Assembly: GCF_028476545.1 (NCBI RefSeq)
Contig: NW_026732322.1
Coordinates: 186,001-250,000, forward strand
Source of the DNA: Physella acuta
Taxonomy: Eukaryota > Mollusca > Gastropoda > Physidae
DNA: 64,000 nt
Direction: 5' to 3'
Below are positions 1 to 16,500 of this stretch, one piece after another. The position numbers were made by a program, and so were the translations under genes. Every line of letters starts with the position of its first letter. Position 1 is the first letter of the stretch. Below the pieces are notes generated by a model. It had not been told where the DNA came from. It did no database searches and worked only from the letters and a program-made list of their open reading frames with translations.

Positions 1-1474
1 TTGTGTGTGTGTGTGTATACGTGTGTCTGTGAACACGATACCTTGAGTACCGTTACAGCTAGGTTGATGAAATTCCATGCACAAGTATTATATCAAATTT
101 GTAATTCTGTATCAAATTTTCAGCGATTTTCGGTAACTGAAAGTGGAACTTATTCTACTTTTAGTTTTTCAAAAGCCTATAACTTGAGTACTGTTTCAGA
201 TAGATTAATGAAATTTCACAGGTAAAAATCTTATTCTCTGCCTTCTGTCAAATTTTGAGTAATTTCCTTTTTCCGGAACTAGTAATTTACATTATTTCCG
301 ATTTCTCAAAAAACGCATGTGAATTTATAAAGTGCTAATAATATTCGGAACTATTATACACCTATTGTTTGGCGTTCATTTGGTGCGAAATTCTTTTTCC
401 ACGAGATTTTATTCTATTTTAAAAAGTTTAAGTAATTAAAATGGATTAGAAATTATGTTTACATCCCGAGTCGCCATCCCCCGTAGTGTTATATTAGAAT
501 ATTCGAGAAAGTTTAGAGATCACTCCCGGTTTATTTTCGACATGTCCTGCATGCTGATACATACACACTTTGTCAGTGTTTCAAGATATTTATTTTTACA
601 GTGTAAAGTAAAATTTTGCTGATAGTAGCTTTAAAAAAAGGAAAAAAAAAACATAAAAAAATAAAAACAACTTTTGAATACCATTATAGATATTTATTGT
701 TTCCAAAATTAGATTAAAAAATGTGTAAATAATTTTATTGTATAAGGCAATATAGCTTGAACAATGGAAGTCATATATGTTTTATCCGTAATTTTTAAGA
801 ATGGGACAAAACATTAAAAGAGAATTCAATCGAAGATAGTTTAATATGAAAATAATCTTTTTTTCAAAAACCTTTTTTTTTGCATTAAGAAGTAACAAAC
901 AGTTATTTTAATTGTAACAACACACACAAGACAAATGCAAAAAAAAACTACAACTCTTATAAAGTATTTTAGATAAAGAAATTCAAAAGAAATGCACACA
1001 TTAAAAAAAAATAATCTTGCAAAATCTAATATCACAAAATATAAAGCTAATAAATAACTATGAAAAACAAAAGAGATAATTATTCAATTTAGCTTCCACA
1101 ACAACATAACATTGTTGGAAAACTATCACCACTTAGTACTTTTTGTGATTTACTCCAAATTCTAATCATGTAAAGATATTAAAAATAAATTTGTTAACTT
1201 ATCATGTTTAACCACATAGTACAATACATTGTAAGGTTTAGTGTGATTAAATAAGTGTAGTCATGTTCCTTGTCAGCTGGGGATATTGCTTGATCACACT
1301 ATCTCTTTATAAGCCGAGATCAAAGAAAAAGTTAAACTTTATCTGCAATATCGATTATAATATCCAAAAGAGTATTTAAATATACCTTGTAACCACAAAC
1401 TTTGTCAGTATATTTTGATTCACATATTCTTACTAAAGCTGGATAAATATTGTAGACTTATTGAAATTGCATAA
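1..1474. other. Non-coding stretch left of gene 2, with a degenerate direct repeat at the edge
   Basis: Bases 1-22 are a (GT)n run. Around 40-110 and 180-250 there are two diverged copies of a block starting CTTGAGTACYGTTWCAG, spaced about 140 bp. The rest is AT-rich with no exon-like sequence on either strand that I can support. Confidence 0.5.
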
Positions 1475-1736
1475 GGCATCATCCATAAATGACGTCACGC
1501 TTTTTTGACGATTTTTACCCCCCCCCCCCCCCCTCCGTCACACGTCGTCACAAAAATCCAGACCCCCTAAAATGACGTCACACCCCAGCCTACAACCCCC
1601 CTCAAAATTGCAGTTGATGTTTTTTGAAACATAGATATTTTTCTAAAATCTTGTCTGAACTCTGTCATCACACACCGTCACAAAATTAAGGACTACTCTA
1701 CCCCCTACGAGTGTGACGTCATTTATGTACGACCCC
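1475..1736. mobile_element. MITE with TGACGTCA-bearing terminal inverted repeats
   Basis: Left end GGCATCATCCATAAATGACG and right end (reversed) GGGGTCGTACATAAATGACG form terminal inverted repeats of about 26 bp with some mismatches; both continue TCAC. The interior has a C run of 15 or more and further GTCAC words. No coding sequence. The target duplication could not be fixed, so the superfamily is open. It lies just downstream of the gene 2 end. Confidence 0.65.
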
Positions 1737-1823
1737 TAACAAACAGATAACAAATATTTAAAAAAAACAACATTAAAAAAAATACTGCATGAAAGCATAC
1801 GTAATTCTTTAAACAATGTAATT

Positions 1824-1829
1824 TTTATT
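1824..1829 (-). terminator. Polyadenylation signal of gene 2
   Basis: AATAAA on the minus strand, about 27 nt after the gene 2 stop codon. No competing signal stands closer. Confidence 0.55.
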
Positions 1830-1855
1830 TTACCTCCTGGATGCGTTAACTTGCC

Positions 1856-8323
<6,468 letters not shown>

Positions 8324-8749
8324 TTTCTGCAATAAACAGGAAGTTGAACCAATTAGCAGCTTAAAACAATAATTTATTTTTATAACTTTCATCAGAAATA
8401 ACAAAATAATTTTTTTTTCAGTTTGTAAGTTAAAATAACTATTTTCAATAAAAGCTCTTATTTGATAACTAGCGTTCCCGGCCCCCGCCACGTTGCCGCG
8501 GGGATAGAAGAAAGTCTGACAAAATATATAAGTAGGGTTTCATCAATGTGTTACCAATCCCATATTCTTAGACTCGTGACCTAGTTTTCTAAAACTAAGT
8601 TATTTACATGCAAACAATGCCTGCGCGTTGATTATATTTATCGATTATATTAACCTTTTTAATGCCGTGTGCCGCCTTGTCAATATAGTATGTGCTCCTT
8701 AAAACTAAAGTAGGCGCCATAGTGCTCATAGGACGCGCGTTAGTATGTT
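8324..8749. other. Region upstream of gene 2 coding start
   Basis: Contains the acceptor for gene 2 exon 1 and, at 8465-8512, a GC-rich CTAGCGTTCCCGGCCCCCGC segment resembling the tails of RTE-like retroposons. Three diverged copies of a word like GTTTAAAACGAACGTAGGCG occur near 8700, 9057 and 9190. No gene or promoter motif could be identified. Confidence 0.4.
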
Positions 8750-8983
8750 TAGTAAAGTAAAGTAAAGTTTTCCTTTCAAACCTGACGGTCTATGGGGCTA
8801 GTGAAGTAGAGTTCATTTGTTTCTGTGACCTCGGCATATGAAGAGATAGTGTGGTCAACACTATGCCCAGCCGCCTTTACTTTCCCTAACGGGAGTTAGG
8901 TACCCATCAGAGTTGGGTGGACTCAGGGACGGTCTACTGACTTGAACCCGGATTCGAACTCTACCGCTAGACCACTCCGTCCC
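8750..8983 (-). mobile_element. tRNA-derived SINE, near full length
   Basis: Minus orientation. The tRNA-like head reads GGGACGGAGTGGTCTAGCGG with B box GTTCGAATCCGGG. The body has GAGTCCACCCAACTCTGATG, AGTAAAGGCGGCTGGGCATA and TTCATATGCCGAGGTCAC, and the tail is GAAAGGAAAACTTTACTTTA. This is the reference copy for the family in this window. Confidence 0.9.
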
Positions 8984-9249
8984 ATATGTTTAGTGAACGA
9001 CTCTAAAACTCAATCTTATGTATTGTCTTTCGAACTATCCATAGTCTATTGCACTGTTTAAAACGAACGTAGGCGCCGTGGCGCTCACTGGGTAGCCAAA
9101 TTGCAACCTGCCTGAGCGCCTGCGAACGCAACTATTTCAACATAATGAATTACTATAACGCCCCATCTTATCCATAGTCTATCCACTGTTTAAAACGAAC
9201 GTAGTCGCCTTAGCGCGCCGATTCGCACCCTACCGAGGGCCGCTTGTGC

Positions 9250-9335
<86 letters not shown>
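9250..9335. repeat. (TA)n microsatellite
   Basis: About 86 bp of TA between genes 1 and 2. Confidence 0.93.
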
Positions 9336-9339
<4 letters not shown>

Positions 9340-10104
9340 AATTTATATATATAAATATATATCACTGTTTGTCAGATAATTAACCTACTTTTCTTCTTTG
9401 TACTCTTAATGATTGTTTAAATTTAGGAAAGTAGTGGATTGGTTTCTGATCATTTATTGCCCTATAAATATATAGACAAGTTAAAAAAAATTCAATGGTA
9501 AGTTAAATAATATCCTCCAAAATATTTAGGAAAGAAATATAGGGAGCTGAATGTAAATTAAGTTGGTAATGAATTAACTGGAATCTTCAAAATTCATGCA
9601 TTTTATAATAATAATGTATATTCGTGGTTGTAACAGTGGAACCCTACTTCACCTGCCCCGTGTGCCGCTAGGTCCAAAAGGGAACTTTACTTATAATGTG
9701 TAAAATTTAGCCACATCATAGATCTAAGCATTGAGAGTGGTGATTTAGATTAATGTTAGGATTATGCTTGGGCTAAACTTTAAGGTTAAAATATGGTTAT
9801 CATTGATATCAGCCATAAACATGTATGGAAATCTGAAATTCTGTTATAACAAGATTGTCAACTTTACCTTTATCTTTACCTGCAAAAAACAAAAATAAAC
9901 AAAAAAACCGGGTAAAACAATATAAGGTTCTTGCGTCGTAACAACTTTTTGTTGTATTTAAATGCCCCGGGAAACTTGGACCTCGGGGGACCGTGGACTT
10001 AGTCCATCTTGATTACCTGGTTGTTACGCCACTGCCTATAGTTAGTGGACCTAGTATCCTCAATTTGCCGCCGTTCGGTTTCAGTCCATAGTTTTCGTAG
10101 CGGT
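9336..10104. other. Intergenic stretch with a SINE tail fragment
   Basis: At 9640-9692 (plus) the last 50 bp of the SINE family is recognisable (CTACTTCACCTGCCCC ... AAAGGGAACTTTACTT). Nothing else is recognised. Confidence 0.5.
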
Positions 10105-10327
10105 CAGTGTTTCTTCCAGACTTTTTTCTCCGGGGGGAGGGGGCACTTGAAATTTTAGGGGGGGGGGGGGGGCGGTAGACTTTCTTTCGGGGGGGGGGGG
10201 GGCGGACACTGTTAAAAGTATATATTTTCTATATAAATTATATAAATTTCATTTCGTTCGGGGGGGGGGGGGGGCGGTAAAAATTATTCGGGGGGGGGGG
10301 GGGGGGCGATGCCTGGAAGAAACTCTG
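10105..10327. mobile_element. hAT-type MITE with long G runs, copy A
   Basis: Terminal inverted repeats CAGTGTTTCTTCCAG and (reversed) CAGAGTTTCTTCCAG, flanked by a perfect 8-bp target duplication GTAGCGGT (10097-10104 and 10328-10335). The 223-bp interior holds about five long G tracts separated by short AT-rich words such as GGACACTGTTAAAAGTATAT. No coding sequence. Eight-base duplications and CAG ends fit the hAT superfamily. Confidence 0.85.
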
Positions 10328-10539
10328 GTAGCGGTCGAACCCAATAAGATGTTAGTAGTTTAAAAAACTTAACAAGGTAAATTTATATTAAAATGATTTA
10401 CCTGCCCCGCTGACGAACGTTTAAACCAACCTGGTAATTATAGAGTTCAATAATTTCTGATCACAGCCCTTTACACCCAGCTTGTGTCAACAAACATATT
10501 GGTGTTAGCGACGACGTAGGGTATGCCCTTGTGTCACAC

Positions 10540-11265
10540 AATACACTGAAAACGAAACTAACTGCACCGACATTTCAAGGAAATGGCGACAGAGCAACAC
10601 ATTGTAAATTTAGCTCATGAAGAAATACTTGGATCGTTTAGAAAGTGGAAATTTTACGTCAAATAAACCCGAAAACAGATTGGGTATGCTACAATGAGGT
10701 CTATTTATCATTTAATTTTGCCTAATTATGAAAAAAAAGTTACTATGAATATTGTATCGAGGTGTAGGGCTGAATTATAGTGTTAGCTGCTACTGTGAAA
10801 TTGAAACTAATGCATTGAAAATTCATGGAAAATATTGAATTTTGTTCACTTACAAGAAGTATAGTGTGATGGTGTGTGTGTTTCTGTGTGTGCTTGTGTT
10901 CCACACTAGAATGAAAACGAAACTAACTCAACCGAAATTTCAAGAAAACGGTTTCATTACTACAAACTGTAGAATTAACGCACCGGGAAATGCTTGGATT
11001 ATTTAGGAAGAGGACATTTTAAGTCAAATACACTTGTGACAACTGATTGAGCAGGCTACGATGAGGTCTATTTATCATGTAACGGTGTCTGATTATGAAA
11101 AAAAAACACAATTATTCTTAACATCACATAGAGGTGTAGGGCTGAATTCTAATGTTCGCTGCTACTGTGAAATTGAAACTATTGCTTCGGAAATTCATGG
11201 AAAATAATGAATTTGGATCATTTACAAGAAGAATTGTGTATTTGTGTATGTGTGTGTGTGTGTGT
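10540..11265. repeat. Direct tandem duplication, about 360 bp unit
   Basis: Two diverged copies: GAAAACGAAACTAACT at 10548 and 10914, GAGGTCTATTTATCAT near 10696 and 11060, and GAGGTGTAGGGCTGAATT near 10759 and 11132; both end in (TG)n. No coding frame is kept across both. Unrecognised, possibly an old repeat. Confidence 0.75.
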
Positions 11266-13289
11266 GTGTGGTGTGGATTACGAGAACTGTCATACAATCT
11301 GAGGATAAGAGATCTATAGAAGTGTTATGTAACGCTAGATTGTGTGTGTGTGGTGTGTGTATGTGGGAGAGGGGGGGAAGACTGCGCGATTCCGTGAACT
11401 ACTATATACAAGACGAGGAAATAAGATCTATAGCGATGTTAGCGTTAGATGTGTGATGAGGGGGGTCAAATGTGTTGAATTTTGAAGTTAGCGGTGTACG
11501 AAATCTATTGATTAGCTGAACGATTGTTAAGGAAGGACAACCAAGTTGTTTTTGCTAATAGTGTGTATAATTGCTATGTGTAAACGTCGATACTGAACAA
11601 AGAATATAAAAAATTCTTTATTAGATGTATAGAAGGGCTAATTGTATGAGAAGGTTGGTGGTTGCAAAATGGGGACTGTGGGTGCTAAATGTGTTTAATG
11701 ATAAACGTTTATTTAACAAAAGGTGATTTGTTTTATAAATGTTTGGCTGATTTGGCATAGTTTCGAGGTAGAGCGCATTATTGTTAATCTACACGTTTCG
11801 AATTCGGATCCCCCATTTGATTCCTTAGGAATCCTCAGTCCACCCAGTTGTGATGAGTTGCGACTAAGCTTTAAAGAAAGTAAAGGCGACCAGTACAGAT
11901 ACCTGACAACGTGATCCTCTCATACGCCGTGAGTGCATAAAAAACAATCTTGTTTTTTTCAGAATTGTAAATCCACAAAATGCTTTAGATTTAGGTTATG
12001 ATACGTTGCCGCTTGCAGTGGCTAGTTGATGTGGGGGGATGTGTGACAAAATGTAAAAGGTCAACAATGTAGTGCGACATTTCTTCGTAATTTTCTCAAA
12101 GCTATTGGAATGTGTAGAGCTAATCAATGAAATACATTTTTAAACTGCTGAGGTTATAAATGAGTGGTTATAAATAGTATTGTTACATCCACTAAACCAG
12201 GGTATATATAAATGATAACTGATGTTATATATTAAAGCATGGAAGTAAAATCTTGATGTTATATAATTAGAGAATAAGGAACAAAATGTTTATACTTAAA
12301 CCATGACAAGATGGTCAAAATTTTCGTTACTTTTATTTTACTTTACTGGAATTTTCAAAACTAGATCTAGAATCTATAATCTGTTTTAAAAATCCAACAT
12401 GGTTTTTAAAATCCTCCACAAATAGTTTTTTAGAATTGTTTTTTAAAAATAAATTCAAACATGAGGTGATGAGATAAAATGTTGCATTTAAATTACAAAA
12501 AGAATTTCATTTTTTTACTCGACTACTGCATGCTGTTTTATTAAATAAAAAAATACCCGATTTCCAAATCTCATTCAATATATTTATTTGAGACATGCGT
12601 ATAAGCAGAAATAGACACACGTTGATACATTTTTTTAAATTATTTTTTTAGCAGTTAATTTACTTTCCTGTGAATAAGCTATACTTCCTAGACATAACTC
12701 TTGTTTCAAGTGTTTATTACATTGCTTAAAACCACATGTAATTAAAAATCTTTACTTTTGTAGACAGCAAGGGAATTTCCATCTAGCAAGACTCAAATAT
12801 TTAGTTTATTGAAAGAGCATAAAAATAAAATTCGTTTTAGCAACATTGTAGTAAGTAACAGAGATATAAAAATAGCTACATAACAAATGGAATAATAGAC
12901 CTGTGATTTTATTTCTATACCAAATAATACAGAAAAAAACATGTACATTTCCAGAACTCAAGCTGTAGTGAACACAGGATGGATTTAAACAGACAAAAAT
13001 TAATGCATAGCATAGTTGGTTCATATACAGCCTCAAAGTAAAATAGAAATCAACCTAACACAATTTCAAGCCATCTCAACAATTTTATCTTTGAAAAGTT
13101 ATTCTTGTAAAACAGCTGTTTTACATCCATAAAAATGAGTAAAATAAATTGCAAATATTTAGTGTTCCTTCATCAATTGAGATCAACTTTTAAATTTGGA
13201 TAATATTGTAAAAAAAACAACACTGTACAGTTTTGTCCTATTCGTGAATTAATCTTTAAAGGATTTCCCCTTCATCTGAAAGCAAACAA

Positions 13290-13290
<1 letters not shown>
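11266..13290. other. Intergenic stretch downstream of gene 1
   Basis: (TG)n runs near 11340 and a SINE body fragment (plus) at about 11830-11900 (CTCAGTCCACCC ... AAAGTAAAGGCGACC). The part nearest gene 1 may be its 3' untranslated region. No exon is supported. Confidence 0.45.

Positions 13291-13364
<74 letters not shown>
13291..13364. repeat. (TA)n microsatellite downstream of gene 1
   Basis: About 74 bp of TA, 140 nt after the gene 1 stop. Confidence 0.93.
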
Positions 13365-13370
<6 letters not shown>

Positions 13371-13504
13371 AAATTATTTTTACTGTTATTAAAACAGATC
13401 AAAAGTTAAAATAGAAAATTAAAGCATCCATCAAAACAACACAAAAAGATCAACTGTAATTAACAATGAATACCCTCTAAAAAGAACTGAGTTTTATTTA
13501 CTTT

Positions 13505-13594
13505 TTAGTTTCCTCCAGCGGAATAAATTTCTGGATCATCAATATCTGTCGGCACTTTTTCTGAGATTTCAGAATCTACTGCTAGCTTTCGGCC
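13505..13594 (-). CDS. RANBP2: Gene 1 last coding exon
   Basis: Residues 1875-1903: starts GRKLAVDSE and ends DPEIYSAGGN followed by TAA at 13507-13505. The acceptor is AACATTTTCAG. The short acidic tail has no recognised function. A (TA)n tract (13291-13364) follows about 140 nt downstream of the stop. I could not single out a polyadenylation site with confidence. Confidence 0.8.
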   Translation of the reverse strand, partial: GRKLAVDSEISEKVPTDIDDPEIYSAGGN

Positions 13595-16500
13595 CTGAAA
13601 ATGTTTTTAATGGTTTACTTTCAATAATAGAGGCCAAAACAATTCATTTTGAACACCGAAATATAAACTATATCCAAAAGCTATTCTTTACAATATTTTT
13701 CATCATAGCTATTATTTTTCAAAAAAGCAATTTATATAACTAACCAATTAGGCAATTTCACAATTAAAATATTAAAATTTTGTGATAAAAAAATGTCCTT
13801 TCAAATGTTGATAAAGCAACTCTATAAAAAGATGTTTATTATTCTTACCGCATTAAAAAGTTTGACAAACTCCTCAGCTGCCTGTGGAGAACTAAATGCA
13901 GCTGAGAAATGTTTTCTGATTGGCTCATCTGTTGAATAGTCAATGGGCTTCCATTCACAGACATTACGCTTGGGATCACTGTAACAAACATATAGTGGGT
14001 TAAAAACATTTTAAACATGTCTTTAAAAAACCATTCACTGTTCAAATGGTCCTAAAACATTGGATATGGGAGAGTTTCTCAGATACCTTAACCGTTACAT
14101 TACAACAGAGTTGTTTATTAAGATACTACATTTAACTAAGTGAGACAAATTTTCATTCTCAAAAAATTTATTATTTTTTAAGAATGAAAAAAGCTGCCAA
14201 TAATCTAAAAAAAACAACAACAACAACAACTTAACTTTGTATGATACAATAAAGCTTCAAATGACAATGTAAAATTGTTTTATGAATGTATGAGGTAGTG
14301 TTTTTTTAAAAAAAAAGACGTTAAAAAATCACTTTAAAATTTATACTGTATTTATCTAACCATAAGGTCAAGAGCTCGTCTGTATGACAAACTAGTCCAC
14401 TTCAGGGTATCTGACCTGAGTTGGCAATATGGAAATATTCATAGAAGCGGTCAGAGAAACAAAATCTTCTTCACTCGCCCCATGGAGTAACTGGCAGCCC
14501 CATGGAAATAACTGGCACAAATACATTTCTTTTTTTCTTCTAAAACTGTTTTAAAAAGTTTGGACTGACAAGGGTTTTACATTTAACATTTGAACAGACT
14601 TTCAAGTTTCAACTCACAAAGAAATGGTGTGCTCCAGACAGATAACATGGCTGCATCTTGTGGCTCCATCATCTGTTTTGAAGACTATACTGTTGCCATT
14701 GAGGTCTTCATTGTACATTACTTGGACATTACCCAGGCCAATTCTCTAGATGTAAACAAAAAACATCAGAGTTAATTAACATTGGCTTAGCCTTTCACAA
14801 TTGAATACATAAGCAATTTTTAAATAAGGAGTGATAAAAATCTCTCTTAGTTAAGCTTAAAACGTAGACAGGATCATAATGTACTTTAACTAAGCTAACA
14901 AAATTTCAACATCAATGGGGTTTAACAAACAACCAGATCACATTCTTATATATAAGCTGAGCTAGATACATTTCAATTTATATAAATATTTACCGTCAGT
15001 GTTCCATTCTCATATGAACTTAAGGTAACTCTCTTTTCAAACAGAATGTTTTCACTGTCCTCTTCTTCTTCATCATCTTCTTCTTCATCCTCGTAAGCGG
15101 ATGACTGAACTGTGGGTACAAATATTAATTTACTTTAATTATTTCAACATTCTGTTAGACATGTAAAGTTTTTACTATATTTACAGTTGCAGTGGTTGAG
15201 GTACTACTTGGACAGCAGTTGAGTTTATTACAGAACGTACAGCTATGTAAATTGTAGCTTTAACCTCTTTAAAAAACAAAAACAAACTAGAACTAGTCAA
15301 TTGCTTATATAACTATTCTTGTTTTTTCCCACGTTTTCTTTAACTTGCTTTCTCTGTGTGTTTGTTTGTCTTTCCAATCCAATCTTGCGATCGAAATTTC
15401 TGGCACTTCCCAGTTAGCTAGCGCGCTGAAATTTTCAGGGAAGCTTTGTTTTGGATGACAATTGAATATTCTATTGTTTTTATTACTAAATTAATCCATG
15501 GAAACATTTTATTGATCATTTTAGACCGCTATATAATTGTACCAAAAAACGTGGGGAAAAAGGGACATTACCCAGTAACTGTAATTTGATGAAAACAAGG
15601 TTCGGCACTCCCCCTCTTTTTGCTTACTGAGTAGTTGTCACGCGGTGTTTGTGTACAAACAACCATAACGTAACAACTGGTGGCCAGTATGGGGGAGACG
15701 ATATGGTCGAGTGGTTGGGCACACGATTGCTATCCCACTCGACACGGGTTCAAATCTATGTGTTCTAGTCAGTAACGTATTCACACAACGTGTTTTTTAC
15801 GAGTTGTCTTTTTACGAGTTGTCTTCGTTTACCCAAAAAAAGTGAAAAGATAAAATCGATAGCAAGATTTTAATGCAAACAAACAGACAAAGACTAAAAA
15901 GTAGAAAATAATAATCATTAAAAAAGTTTTAAAAAACCCACGTTTTCTGATTGAACTAAAAAGTAGAAAATAAATGCTATACATCACAATAATGCAAGCG
16001 ATCACTCTACTATAAGCGATCAAAAACGTGGGGCGCCGTGATTTTCTTAAAGTTTCTAATACTGTTGACTCTCTACAAGCTCCCTAATAAAAGTCAATAG
16101 TATTATCTAATCAATAGTAATATAACTTTTACTTCGGCGCCCCACGTTTTTGATCGCTTATAGTAGAGTGATCGCTTGCATTATTGTGATGTATAGCATT
16201 TATTTTCTACTTTTTAGTTCAATCAGAAAACGTGGGTTTTTTTAAACTTTTTTAATGATTATTATTTAAAAAAAAACAGACCCATATACTTAAAAAAAAA
16301 CGAGCTAAAAAAATCAAATAGCTTAGTTAAATTCAATATAATGAAATTAACATTTTTAAACTAACTCACTACAAATGTAAACCTATTTTTTTCAAAGCAT
16401 ATAGTGTAAGGTTAATAAATCAGTGCTTTGCCTCTTTAGAATATATGTATACAAAAGTATAAATTTTACTACACATTTACTATAAAATTGATTATATAAA

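Noticed and set aside
841-1035. Small hydrophobic ORFs in AT-rich DNA (also 12.8, 15.8, 17.3, 17.5 and 20.9 kb)
   Set aside because: Low-complexity Phe/Tyr/Ile composition expected by chance from AT-rich sequence; no splice or homology support.
8940-8983. tRNA gene at SINE heads (also 24.1, 36.4 and 62.5 kb)
   Set aside because: A and B boxes are present, but stems do not form a cloverleaf and a fixed non-tRNA body follows; they are SINE heads.
13250-13280. Acceptor-like TTTGCTTTCAG followed by ATGAAGGGG downstream of the gene 1 stop (minus strand)
   Set aside because: It could serve an alternative last exon from a GTAGAT donor inside exon 19, but that donor is weak and the main reading frame already ends cleanly.
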